Below are positions 7,079 to 15,026 of a stretch of DNA of 63,138 bases, one piece after another. The notes below the pieces were generated by a model. It worked only from the letters and a program-made list of their open reading frames with translations, had not been told where the DNA came from and did not search any database. The position numbers were made by a program, and so were the translations under genes. How positions within the stretch are numbered: the stretch's first letter is position 1; each line of letters starts with the position of its first letter. The DNA lies in the NCBI RefSeq assembly GCF_004570865.1, contig NZ_SPQS01000029.1, positions 1-63,138 on the forward strand, given 5' to 3'. The DNA comes from Bradyrhizobium frederickii. Its GTDB lineage: Bacteria > Pseudomonadota > Alphaproteobacteria > Rhizobiales > Xanthobacteraceae.

Positions 7079-8119
7079 ATGTACCTGATCGAAGCGTTGC
7101 CCACCGTCATCGGAACTGCTGCCATCGCGCCCGCGCTGCTGATGCTGTGGCTTGTCATCGCCGCTGAAGAGCGACCCGGCCCGCCCGCTCAGGTCTGGAC
7201 CGCGTTCCTGTTAGGTGCGGCCAGCATCTCGCTGCTGGGCCTCGCCCGGGCCCCCTTCGCCAAGATGGTCGCAGCCCCCGACGACCCCTGGGTGGCGCTG
7301 GCCATGCACTCGATCTTCGGCGTCGCGCTGCCTGAGGAAGCGGTCAAGGTGATCGCCATCGTTCTGATCTCCTCGACCAAGCGGCGGACCTTTGCCAATC
7401 CGATGGACACCGTGGTCTATGGCGCCGCGGTCGGCCTCGGCTTCGCTGCTTACGAGAACCTGGCCTATCTGGTTCAGCACGCCGAGATGTGGCGCTCGCT
7501 CGCCGCCTTGCGCAGCGTGCTGACCGTGCCGTTCCACGGCGCGCTCGGCATCATCGCGGGCGCCTACCTGACGATCGCGCGCGCCGGCACGGCGCTGGGC
7601 GCGAACCGCCACCATCGCGACTGGGCGCGCCTGTCCAGCCGCCTCCTGATGCTCGCCGGCCCGCTCGCGCTGCATTCGGCGTTCGACTTTCCGCTGCTGA
7701 CCTTGCAGAGGATGCCCGACCTCGATCCGACGCTGCGGATGTGGCTGGGCGCGGCCAGCCTGCTGGTCGGCTTCAGCTCGATCGCCTTCGCAATCCGCCT
7801 GGTCCGGCGCGTCGCCCGCCACCACGCCCCCCGGACCGATGTCGCGCGGGAGCGGCTCAGCCAACTCCGCCGGATGTGGGCGCTGCTGCTCGCCGGCGGT
7901 GGCGTCGGCTTTCTCGGCCTCGCCTTCGTGCTGACCTCGATCCATCACTGGCTGATCAATCCCGAGCGCAACCTGACACTGGCCCTGATCCCGATCGGCT
8001 TCGTCTCGATCCTGCTCGGCCTCGCGCTTCTGATTGTCACAACCGCGATCTACATTCTCGGCCGCAACCGCATCCGTACCAGCGCGGAAGGTTTTTCGTC
8101 GGCGCCCGGCGGCGGTTGA
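7079..8119 (+). CDS. PrsW-family glutamic-type intramembrane protease, 346 aa
   Basis: This is a polytopic membrane protein with about eight helices. The PrsW/CAAX-like protease motifs are present in order: ALPEEAVKV (Glu86-Glu87...Lys90), AAYENLAYL (Glu126) and VPFHGALG (His153), all within membrane helices, as expected for a glutamic intramembrane peptidase. In Bacillus PrsW cleaves an anti-sigma factor; proteobacterial substrates are generally unknown, and no anti-sigma gene lies nearby. The start at 7079 begins just before the first membrane helix. The C-terminal third adds two further helices. Confidence 0.85.
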   Translation: MYLIEALPTVIGTAAIAPALLMLWLVIAAEERPGPPAQVWTAFLLGAASISLLGLARAPFAKMVAAPDDPWVALAMHSIFGVALPEEAVKVIAIVLISSTKRRTFANPMDTVVYGAAVGLGFAAYENLAYLVQHAEMWRSLAALRSVLTVPFHGALGIIAGAYLTIARAGTALGANRHHRDWARLSSRLLMLAGPLALHSAFDFPLLTLQRMPDLDPTLRMWLGAASLLVGFSSIAFAIRLVRRVARHHAPRTDVARERLSQLRRMWALLLAGGGVGFLGLAFVLTSIHHWLINPERNLTLALIPIGFVSILLGLALLIVTTAIYILGRNRIRTSAEGFSSAPGGG

Positions 8120-8188
8120 TCCACCGCATGGCGAGCGCGCCGCGCGCATACTAGGTTGAGCACTGACCCTTCGATCTGGAGCCTGCCG

Positions 8189-8767
8189 ATGACATCGCCC
8201 GAGGAGTTTTCACGGCTGCAATCCGCCATGAACCAGACGGTCAAGGCGCATTGGAAGGCCTTCCTGTTCGAAGGCATCCTGCTCGCCGTTCTCGGCGTCG
8301 CGGCGCTGATCCTGCCGCCGCTCGCGAGCCTTGCGATCGCGATCTTCCTCGGCTGGATGTTCCTGATCAGCGGCATCGGCGGGCTGATCGTGACCTATTG
8401 GGCGCGCAACACGCCGGGCTTCTGGTGGTCGCTGATCTCGGCTGCGCTCGCCGTGCTCACCGGCATCCTGCTGCTCGCCCGGCCGGTCCAGGCCGTGCTG
8501 ACATTGACCATCGTGCTTGGCGCCTACTTCCTCGCCGAAGGCGTTGCCACCATCATGTACGCGCTGGAGCACCGCCGCGAGTTGAGCAGCCGCTGGTCGT
8601 GGCTGCTGATCTCGGGCCTCGTCGACATCGCGATCTCGTTCATGGTGATCACGGGGCTGCCGAGCTCCGCGGAATGGGCCATCGGCATCCTCGTCGGTAT
8701 CAACCTGCTGTTCGGCGGCGCCAGCCTGATCGGCATGGCGCTGGCGGCGCGCAACAGCAACACCTGA
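8189..8767 (+). CDS. HdeD family acid-resistance-type membrane protein, 192 aa
   Basis: Six closely spaced transmembrane helices arranged as two similar three-helix units match the HdeD/DUF308 family, with LGWMFLISGIGGLIVTYWA and LGAYFLAEGVATIMYALEHR as the characteristic repeats. The enterobacterial member contributes to acid resistance at high cell density; the role here is inferred only. The ATG at 8189 has GGAG upstream; a TTG at 8156 is less likely. It precedes the aromatic attenuator but has its own frame and is followed by a separate promoter. Confidence 0.85.
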   Translation: MTSPEEFSRLQSAMNQTVKAHWKAFLFEGILLAVLGVAALILPPLASLAIAIFLGWMFLISGIGGLIVTYWARNTPGFWWSLISAALAVLTGILLLARPVQAVLTLTIVLGAYFLAEGVATIMYALEHRRELSSRWSWLLISGLVDIAISFMVITGLPSSAEWAIGILVGINLLFGGASLIGMALAARNSNT

Positions 8768-8799
8768 CGCGCCCCGTCGCCTGCTGCGCCGATTGGGGG

Positions 8800-8828
8800 G
8801 TGACAACCCTCGAACGGCGCGCTATATG
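8800..8828 (+). promoter_or_regulatory. Predicted sigma-70-type promoter of the aro leader
   Basis: GTGACA (8800-8805, five of six matches to TTGACA) is separated by 17 bases from TATATG (8823-8828). Initiation about seven bases after the -10 falls at 8834-8836, at the ATG of the leader peptide, so the transcript is predicted to be leaderless or nearly so. Confidence 0.6.
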
Positions 8829-8835
8829 GCCTGCC

Positions 8836-8916
8836 ATGATCACCGTCGCCACCAGCTATTTTTGGTATTTTAGCTACGACAGCTCGCTGGCGGCAGGAGG
8901 ATCGCGCTCAATCTGA
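8836..8916 (+). CDS. Aromatic leader peptide, 26 aa, upstream of DAHP synthase
   Basis: The reading frame is MITVATSYFWYFSYDSSLAA followed by GGSRSI and a stop. Codons 8-12 (8857-8871) read Tyr-Phe-Trp-Tyr-Phe and codon 14 is Tyr, an extreme concentration of the three amino acids whose biosynthesis the next gene starts. It is a regulatory peptide: ribosome progress through these codons reports the supply of charged aromatic tRNAs. No Shine-Dalgarno sequence is visible and the predicted transcription start coincides with the ATG, as is established for trpL in Sinorhizobium meliloti. Confidence 0.85.
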   Translation: MITVATSYFWYFSYDSSLAAGGSRSI

Positions 8917-8966
8917 AATATTGCAGCAAACGTCCGAACAAGCCGCCAGACCTGGCGGCTTTTTTA
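8848..8966 (+). promoter_or_regulatory. Ribosome-mediated transcription attenuator of the DAHP synthase gene
   Basis: Four mutually exclusive pairing segments are visible. Segment 1 GCCACCAGC (8848-8856) pairs with segment 2 GCTGGCGGC (8886-8894) with one mismatch. Segment 2 (CTGGCGGC, 8887-8894) pairs perfectly with segment 3 (GCCGCCAG, 8942-8949). Segment 3 pairs with segment 4 (TGGCGGCT, 8953-8960) to form the terminator. The aromatic codons begin one base after segment 1, so a ribosome stalled there covers segment 1, frees segment 2 to trap segment 3, and lets transcription continue. Confidence 0.85.
8941..8966 (+). terminator. Intrinsic terminator of the aro attenuator
   Basis: An 8-bp GC-rich stem (AGCCGCCA/TGGCGGCT) with loop GACC is followed by five further T residues and ATT. 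It lies 36 bases before the GTG start of the DAHP synthase gene and 24 bases after the leader stop codon. Confidence 0.9.
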
Positions 8967-9001
8967 TTGGCCGGCAGGTTCGAAACAAACAGGAGCCCGC
9001 C

Positions 9002-10087
9002 GTGCTGAGCACGACCGACGATCTTCGCATCCGCGAACTGAAAGAACTGAGCACCCCGGACGAGGTGATGCGGGAGGTCCCGCGCACGCTCACCGCCACC
9101 CGTGTGGTCATGGCCGCGCGCAACGCCATCCATGCCATCCTGAGCAGCCAGGACGACCGTCTTCTGGTCGTCGTCGGCCCCTGCTCGGTGCATGATCCGA
9201 GGGCCGCGCTCGATTACGCCGAGCGCCTTGCGAAGATGCGCGAAGACCTCGCCGATCAGCTCGAGATCGTGATGCGGGTCTATTTCGAGAAGCCGCGCAC
9301 CACGGTCGGCTGGAAGGGCCTGATCAACGATCCCGACCTCGACGGCAGCTTCGACATCAACAAGGGCCTGCGGCTGGCGCGCAACGTGCTGTCGGCGGTG
9401 AACAATCTCGGCCTGCCCGCCGGCGCAGAGTTTCTGGACATGACGACGCCGCAATACATCGCCGACCTCGTGTCATGGGCCGCGATCGGCGCGCGCACGA
9501 CCGAGAGCCAGATCCATCGCGAGCTGGCGTCCGGGCTGTCGTGCCCGGTCGGCTTCAAGAACGGCACCGACGGCAATGTGCGGATCGCGGCAGATGCGGT
9601 GAAATCAGCATCGCATCCGCATCATTTCATGGCCGTCACCAAACTCGGCCGCTCGGCGATCGCCTCGACCGCCGGCAACGAGGATTGCCACATCATCCTG
9701 CGCGGCGGCAGCAATCCGAACTACGATGCGGCAAGCGTTGCGGCGGCCTGCAACGAGCTGACCAAATCCGGCGTCGCGCCGCTGGTGATGGTCGATGCGA
9801 GCCACGCCAATTCGAGCAAGAAGCCGGAGAACCAGCCGCAGGTCGCGGCGGACATCGCCGGTCAGATCGCCGGCGGCGAGAACCGCATCATGGGCGTCAT
9901 GATCGAGAGCAATCTCGTCGCCGGTCGCCAGGACGTGGTGCCGGGCAAGCCGCTCGTCTACGGCCAGAGCATCACCGACGGCTGCATCGACTGGCCGACC
10001 ACGGCCACCGTGCTCGAGCAGCTCGCCGACGCGGTCGAGGTCCGCCGCAACAGCCGTCGCGCCGGATTGCACGAGCGGTCGGCATAG
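9002..10087 (+). CDS. aroG: 3-deoxy-7-phosphoheptulonate (DAHP) synthase, class I (AroG/AroF type)
   Basis: This enzyme condenses phosphoenolpyruvate and erythrose 4-phosphate to start the shikimate pathway. The 361-residue product has the class I alpha (E. coli-like) signatures: VGPCSVHDPRAALDYA, GWKGLINDPDLDGSFDI, GARTTESQIHRELASG, GFKNGTDGN and HIILRGG, with the metal ligands in the Cys, His, Glu and Asp positions of those motifs. The GTG at 9002 is chosen because AGGAG (8991-8995) lies six bases upstream; an in-frame extension would run back through the attenuator hairpin and is not credible. Which aromatic amino acid inhibits the enzyme cannot be read from sequence, but the leader contains Tyr, Phe and Trp codons, so expression may sense all three. 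Confidence 0.95.
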   Translation: MLSTTDDLRIRELKELSTPDEVMREVPRTLTATRVVMAARNAIHAILSSQDDRLLVVVGPCSVHDPRAALDYAERLAKMREDLADQLEIVMRVYFEKPRTTVGWKGLINDPDLDGSFDINKGLRLARNVLSAVNNLGLPAGAEFLDMTTPQYIADLVSWAAIGARTTESQIHRELASGLSCPVGFKNGTDGNVRIAADAVKSASHPHHFMAVTKLGRSAIASTAGNEDCHIILRGGSNPNYDAASVAAACNELTKSGVAPLVMVDASHANSSKKPENQPQVAADIAGQIAGGENRIMGVMIESNLVAGRQDVVPGKPLVYGQSITDGCIDWPTTATVLEQLADAVEVRRNSRRAGLHERSA

Positions 10088-10113
10088 CCCGACACAAAAT
10101 CGCGGTCGCTGTC

Positions 10114-10142
10114 CTTACCTCTCCCCGACGGGGAGAGGTAAG
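10114..10142. terminator. Bidirectional hairpin between convergent genes
   Basis: A perfect 13-bp stem (CTTACCTCTCCCC at 10114-10126 with GGGGAGAGGTAAG at 10130-10142) and a three-base loop lies between the ends of the DAHP synthase gene and the minus-strand gene at 10147. It lacks a T run, so termination is inferred from position; it could also be an intergenic palindrome. Confidence 0.6.
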
Positions 10143-10146
10143 CCGA

Positions 10147-10398
10147 TCAGCAGCCGCGGCAGATGCTCTTGATCTTCTTGTCGAGCGCCTGGTTTTCCTT
10201 GCTGAGCGGATCGTTCGGATCGCTCACATTCTTCTCGTTCGGCACGTCCGAGAGGCGCGGCTGGCGATGGCCCACGGGAGCCTGTGGCAGAGATCCGGAG
10301 CTGGCGCCACCCGACGTCGATCCCTTGGGGCCGGTCTGCGCAATCGCCGCGCCGCCGAGCAAGGCCGCAAGCGATGCTGCGAGCATGATCTTCTTCAT
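10147..10398 (-). CDS. Small secreted protein, 83 aa
   Basis: A signal peptide (MKKIMLAASLAALLGGAAIA) is followed by a Gly/Ser-rich stretch and a charged helical segment, NPLSKENQALDKKIK in outline, that ends in SICRGC with two cysteines. It is probably periplasmic. GGAGGAT lies close upstream of the ATG at 10398, which fixes the start at the signal peptide. No family is recognised. It lies downstream of epmB with a 36-base gap and could be read from the same transcript. Confidence 0.7.
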   Translation of the reverse strand: MKKIMLAASLAALLGGAAIAQTGPKGSTSGGASSGSLPQAPVGHRQPRLSDVPNEKNVSDPNDPLSKENQALDKKIKSICRGC

Positions 10399-10434
10399 AT
10401 CCGATCCTCCATTCAAGCCGCCGCTTCCCACCGC

Positions 10435-11529
10435 TCAGGTCTCAGGCGGATAGAGATGAACGTCGCCGCAATAGTCGACGATACGATAGCTCGTTTTCGA
10501 TTCCGCTTCACGTGCATCGGCTGCGGTATTTTGCTCCGCCAAGACATAATTAGGCCCCACGGGCGATTTGCCGGCGCCGCCGGGAATGTCGATGACATAG
10601 TCCGGCTGACACAGCCCTGACACCCGACCGCGCAATTGCCGCATCAAGTCCTGCCCTTCGGCCAGTGTCGTGCGCAGATGCGCCGTGCCCGGCGCGAGAT
10701 CGCCGTGATGCAGATAATAGGGCTTGATCCTGCATTCGACGAAAGCTCGCATCAAATCCGACAGAGCGGCGATGTTGTCATTGACCCCGCGCAAAAGCAC
10801 GGACTGGCTCACCAGCGGAATGCCGGCCTCGACGAGCCGCGTGCAGGCGGCGCGCGCCGGCCCCGTCAATTCGCGCGCATGGTTGGCATGCACGGCCACC
10901 CAGGTGGTCGCGCCCTCGACCTTGAGCGCCGCAACCAACTCATCGCTGATGCGGGCGGGCTCGGCCACGGGCACGCGGGTGTGAAGGCGGACGATCTTGA
11001 CGTGATCGATGGCGGCGAGGTCGGCCATGACCTCGCCGATCCGGCGCGGCGACAGCATCAGGGGATCGCCGCCGGTCAGGATCACCTCCCAGATCTCGTG
11101 ATGCGATCGGATGTAATCGATCGCCGCGCGGTAGGCATTGTCCGACAGCGCGCTCTCCTTGCCGGGCCCCACCATCTCGCGGCGGAAGCAGAAGCGGCAA
11201 TAGACCGCGCAGACGTGAACGAGCTTGAACAAGACTCGATCGGGATAGCGATGCACGATGCCTGATACTGGCGAGTGCGCATGATCGCCGATCGGATCGG
11301 CGTTCTCGCCGGCCTGCATCTCCAGCTCCGCGGCGGTCGGAACGAACTGACGGGCGATGGGATCGTCGGGATCGGACGTGTCGATCAGTTCGACCAGCGC
11401 CGGCGTGATCGCGACCGCATAGCGCGCAGCCACGCGCTCGAGCGCGGGCAGCGCTGCGGCCGGAGCAAGATGCTCGGCCACAAGTTCGGCCGGCTCACGC
11501 AAGGTACGGGCAAGATTGGTCTTCGTCAT
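10435..11529 (-). CDS. epmB: EF-P beta-lysylation protein EpmB (lysine 2,3-aminomutase-like radical SAM enzyme)
   Basis: EpmB converts L-alpha-lysine to beta-lysine for attachment to elongation factor P. The 364-residue product carries the radical-SAM cluster motif CAVYCRFC (Cys107, Cys111, Cys114) and the PLP-binding IDIPGGAGKSP (Lys321), as in lysine 2,3-aminomutases. It lacks the long extra domains of the catabolic clostridial enzyme, which fits EpmB. The gene overlaps the epmA stop codon by four bases (ATGA), so the two are translationally coupled, and efp diverges just upstream. This context makes EF-P modification far likelier than lysine catabolism. Confidence 0.93.
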   Translation of the reverse strand: MTKTNLARTLREPAELVAEHLAPAAALPALERVAARYAVAITPALVELIDTSDPDDPIARQFVPTAAELEMQAGENADPIGDHAHSPVSGIVHRYPDRVLFKLVHVCAVYCRFCFRREMVGPGKESALSDNAYRAAIDYIRSHHEIWEVILTGGDPLMLSPRRIGEVMADLAAIDHVKIVRLHTRVPVAEPARISDELVAALKVEGATTWVAVHANHARELTGPARAACTRLVEAGIPLVSQSVLLRGVNDNIAALSDLMRAFVECRIKPYYLHHGDLAPGTAHLRTTLAEGQDLMRQLRGRVSGLCQPDYVIDIPGGAGKSPVGPNYVLAEQNTAADAREAESKTSYRIVDYCGDVHLYPPET

Positions 11530-12590
11530 GTCTCACTAGACGTTTCATTTGCTGGCGGTGTCCACACCACCTGGTCAATTCGCGATGCGCCGCTCGCCAG
11601 CATCACCAGCCGGTCGAAGCCGAGCGCAACGCCGCTCGCCTCCGGCATTGCGGCAACAGCGGCCAGAAAGTCCTCATCCAGCGGATAGGCTTCGCCGTAG
11701 CGGCGCTGCTTCTCCGTCATCGATTCCGTGAAGCGTTTGCGCTGCTCCTCGGCGTCGGTCAGTTCCCCAAATCCGTTGGCGAGTTCGACGCCGCACGCAT
11801 AGACTTCAAAGCGCTCGGCCACCCTGGGATCGTCCGCCTTGACGCGCGCCAGCGCCGCCTCTGGAGATGGGTATTCGAACAAGATGGTCAAACGCCCCTG
11901 CCCCAGATGCGGCTCGACATGCTCGACCAGCACCTTGCTGAAGATGTCGGACCAGGTGTCGTCCTCGGCTACCCGAACCCTTCCGTCGGCCGCAGCCGCG
12001 AGCGCGGCACGGTTACTCTCGCTGCCCGAGATTGTCGACAGCAGATCGATGCCAGCGAACCGCTCGAAGGCACCCGCGACCGTCAGAAGCTCCGGCTCGG
12101 CAAAGGGATCGGCCGTCCGGCCGCGGAAGCAGAAGGTCCCGATCCCAGTCGCCTGTGCGGCCCGGGCGATGACCACCACGGTGTCGGCCATGATGGCGTC
12201 ATAGGAGGCACCTGCCCGATACCATTCCAGCATGGTGAATTCGGGCAGGTGCAGGTCGCCGCGCTCGCGGTCACGGAACACCCGGGCGAACTCGAAGATT
12301 TGCGTCTCGCCCGCCGCCAGCAGCTTCTTGCAGGCGAATTCGGGCGACGTCCGCAAGTAACGGCTGGCGCGGCTGCCGTCCGGCCGCATCAGCTCGGTCC
12401 GGGGGGCGTGCAGATGGGTCTCATTGCCCGGGGAGACCTGGAGAATGGAGGTTTCGACCTCGACAAAGCCCTGCTCGGCGAAAAAGCCCCGTATTGCTCC
12501 GGTAATGGCCCCCCTTGCCCTGAGGAAGGGCCGCCGGTCGAGGTAGCGGTCGGGCGACCAGAACGGTGAGATCGGCTTGTCCCCAGCCAT
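11526..12590 (-). CDS. epmA: EF-P lysine aminoacylase EpmA (GenX/PoxA), LysRS-like
   Basis: EpmA activates (R)-beta-lysine and ligates it to a conserved lysine of EF-P. At 354 residues it is a class II lysyl-tRNA synthetase catalytic core without the N-terminal tRNA-binding domain. Visible are RPFLRARGAITGAIRGFF, motif 2 (FEFARVFRDRE...HLPEFTMLEWY) and motif 3 (ASGVALGFDRLVML). The start at 12590 gives MAGDKPISPFW, typical of the family; the frame extends much further upstream but only into the divergent efp gene. It is the first gene of epmA-epmB. Confidence 0.95.
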   Translation of the reverse strand: MAGDKPISPFWSPDRYLDRRPFLRARGAITGAIRGFFAEQGFVEVETSILQVSPGNETHLHAPRTELMRPDGSRASRYLRTSPEFACKKLLAAGETQIFEFARVFRDRERGDLHLPEFTMLEWYRAGASYDAIMADTVVVIARAAQATGIGTFCFRGRTADPFAEPELLTVAGAFERFAGIDLLSTISGSESNRAALAAAADGRVRVAEDDTWSDIFSKVLVEHVEPHLGQGRLTILFEYPSPEAALARVKADDPRVAERFEVYACGVELANGFGELTDAEEQRKRFTESMTEKQRRYGEAYPLDEDFLAAVAAMPEASGVALGFDRLVMLASGASRIDQVVWTPPANETSSET

Positions 12591-12752
12591 TAACCGACCG
12601 CTCCTGGCGCGAGCAAAACGCTGGCTTCTAACGGCAAAATCAGTATGTTGCGGCCCGAAACGGGCGCCGAGGTCCGATTTGAGGCCCCAAGTCCCCCATC
12701 GATTTGACCACGTCCTGGCCGGTGCCGGGCCAAGCAAGCAGGAAATATCACT

Positions 12753-13319
12753 TTGAGAGTCATCGCCAGTTCTATTCGCAAGGGCAACGTGATCGAGCAA
12801 GACGGCAAGCTTTATGTCGTCGTCAGCGCCGAGAACATCCATCCCGGCAAGGGCACCCCGGTCAGCCAGATCGAAATGCGCCGAATCTCGGACGGGGTAA
12901 AGATCTCCGAGCGCTACAAGACCACCGACCAGGTCGAAAAGGCCACCATCGAAGAGCGGAACTACACCTACCTGTATGAAGACGGCGACGGCTTCCACTT
13001 CATGAATCCGGAAACCTACGATCAGGTCCAGGTTCCCAAGGACGTCGTCGGCGATGCCGCCGCTTATCTCCAGGAGAGCATGACGGTCAAGCTGTCCATG
13101 CACGACACCAACCCGGTCTCGATCGCGCTGCCGCAGCGCGTGACGCTGGAAGTGGTCGAGACCGAGCCGGTGACCAAGGGCCAGACCGCTTCGTCATCCT
13201 ACAAGCCCGCGGTGCTCTCCAATGGCGTGCGCACCACTGTGCCGCCGCACATCTCGGTCGGCACCCGCATCGTGGTGATGACCGAAGACGGCTCCTATTC
13301 CGAGCGCGCCAAGGACTGA
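12753..13319 (+). CDS. efp: Elongation factor P
   Basis: EF-P relieves ribosome stalling at polyproline stretches. The 188-residue product has the three beta-barrel domains of normal length. The modified lysine is Lys33 in the loop IHPGKGTP, matching the EpmA/EpmB pathway encoded divergently 163 bases away. The start is a TTG (12753); AGGAA lies about nine bases upstream and no ATG would give the conserved MRVIASSIRKGNVI N terminus. The intergenic region must hold both promoters; no operator is obvious in it. Confidence 0.96.
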   Translation: MRVIASSIRKGNVIEQDGKLYVVVSAENIHPGKGTPVSQIEMRRISDGVKISERYKTTDQVEKATIEERNYTYLYEDGDGFHFMNPETYDQVQVPKDVVGDAAAYLQESMTVKLSMHDTNPVSIALPQRVTLEVVETEPVTKGQTASSSYKPAVLSNGVRTTVPPHISVGTRIVVMTEDGSYSERAKD

Positions 13320-13343
13320 CGGGGACCAGAGCGGTCGCAACAG

Positions 13344-14966
13344 GTGGCGCCGGGGGGCGAGACAGTGGTTGGGAAGGGTTTCCGCTTCGTCTCGCAAGTT
13401 CTGGCGTCGCTTTCGCTCTTCACGGCCTCTGCTCTCGCTGCGGATGAATTCCGCAGCCCCTCGCTCACGGCTCTGCGCGTCGACTGGCGCGCAGCGCTCG
13501 ACCAGTTCCGCACCGAAATCAACAGCCGCCCCCGGGTCGCGGAGGATTTCGCCTTCGCGCCTCGCCGTTCCGTGCCGCGCTACGATCCGCGCGCGACGCC
13601 CGCACTGGTGCAGCTCAACGCGGTCTCCTCGCGGTTCTTCACCGGCATCACCCGCAGCCCGGTGCCCGTGCTGCTGCCGTTCGACGCCGCCGCCTACCTC
13701 GATGGGCAACGCAGCGGCGCGCCGGCGACGCTCGCACTTTCACGCTACCAGGCGGACTTCAATCCCGTCGACATGTTCGATGCCGGCCCCGCCGGCTACA
13801 GCGCGACCTTCTCGCTGGAGCCCGGCGCCGGCGACGGCATGCCGGCCCGCGTGTTCGCACGGCCGGTCGAAGTGCAGATCACTGGCTCGGCGCTCGTCTA
13901 CGACATCGCCGATCCCTCGGGGGGCAAGGGCGAGCCGGTCAAGCCGCTCGCCACGCTCTATCCGGACCTGCGACGATTCATCCGCGAAGGCTATGTGCGT
14001 TACGCCTTCACCCGCTTCGGCGTCGCCTATGTGGTCTCGATCCAGTGCCTCGACAGTGTCGCCAAGCCCAGGCGGCTCGCCTGCAAGGAAGCCTATCCGG
14101 TCGCTGAGCGCTTCCTGAAGGCGCTGCGTGTCGCCGGCGGCCAACGCACGCGGCCATTGACGGACATTGCCTCGAACGTGCTCGATCGTCCGGCGGAGCG
14201 CTCGCCGGACTTCACCTACCGGCCAAGCGGCGACATCATCCCCAACACCGGTTACCGCAAGCAGGGCGGCCATCCCGACATGATGGTCTATGCCCAGATC
14301 CGCTTTCCCCTCGAAAAGGCACCCGCCTTCGTGCGCTCGCAATCCTACGGCAAGCGCGACAGGAGCGATGGTCCGACCGCCTATCCCTGGCGCGACAATT
14401 TCTGCGAGTCCCGCAGTTTCGAGGTGTGGCAATGTGCCGGCGGCTACGGCCACCAGGGCGAGGACATCCGTGCCGCGGACTGCCCGCCGCCCGGTGAAGG
14501 CCGCGAGCCCTGCGATCCCAAGCAGCGCGCCGTCGTCGCCGTGCGCGACGCGATCGTCATTCGCGGAGCCAAGGACCAGGCTGCGACGCTTCAGGTCAAC
14601 AGCCGCACCGAGCACATCCGTTTCCGCTACATGCACATGAACCCGCATGCAATGAACGCCAATGGCGTGCTCAACGGCCGCATCGTTACCGAAGGCGAGA
14701 AGATCGGTGTGATCTCGAACTATCTCGACCATCCCGCCGGAACGTCGATGCACCTGCATTTCGACGCGCAGGTGTTCACACGGGACGGCTGGATCTGGGT
14801 CAGCCCCTACGTCACCTTGGTCTCCGCCTATGAACGCCTGATCCGCGCCCGCGGCCGCGAGATCGGCCCGGAGATTGCGGTCACGGCGCAGCCGGTCGCA
14901 CACGCTTTGCCGGACGACGTGCTCAAGCCGGACCTGCGCGAAGGATCGAGCGGCGAGGACAACTGA
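13344..14966 (+). CDS. Secreted M23-type (LytM-like) peptidase-domain protein, 540 aa
   Basis: An N-terminal signal peptide (VLASLSLFTASALA) is followed by about 330 residues of unassigned sequence and a C-terminal LytM-like barrel. The zinc-site pattern is recognisable as GHQGEDI (His370, Asp374) and MHLHF (His470, His472). M23 domains cleave peptidoglycan cross-bridges or act as inactive activators of amidases. The large N-terminal part contains four or more cysteines (for example QCLDSVAKPRRLACKEA), suggesting periplasmic disulfides. Two GTG codons (13344 and 13365) could start it; no ATG is available before the signal peptide. It lies 24 bases after efp. Confidence 0.75.
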   Translation: MAPGGETVVGKGFRFVSQVLASLSLFTASALAADEFRSPSLTALRVDWRAALDQFRTEINSRPRVAEDFAFAPRRSVPRYDPRATPALVQLNAVSSRFFTGITRSPVPVLLPFDAAAYLDGQRSGAPATLALSRYQADFNPVDMFDAGPAGYSATFSLEPGAGDGMPARVFARPVEVQITGSALVYDIADPSGGKGEPVKPLATLYPDLRRFIREGYVRYAFTRFGVAYVVSIQCLDSVAKPRRLACKEAYPVAERFLKALRVAGGQRTRPLTDIASNVLDRPAERSPDFTYRPSGDIIPNTGYRKQGGHPDMMVYAQIRFPLEKAPAFVRSQSYGKRDRSDGPTAYPWRDNFCESRSFEVWQCAGGYGHQGEDIRAADCPPPGEGREPCDPKQRAVVAVRDAIVIRGAKDQAATLQVNSRTEHIRFRYMHMNPHAMNANGVLNGRIVTEGEKIGVISNYLDHPAGTSMHLHFDAQVFTRDGWIWVSPYVTLVSAYERLIRARGREIGPEIAVTAQPVAHALPDDVLKPDLREGSSGEDN

Positions 14967-15026
14967 CGGCTTGCAAGAGCTGTTGTCGCGCACACCGCCG
15001 GCTCCAACGAACAAAGGACAGGGTTG

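Noticed and set aside
12591..12752. Riboswitch or operator between epmA and efp
   Set aside because: No stable hairpin, terminator or repeated motif is visible in the 162 bases.
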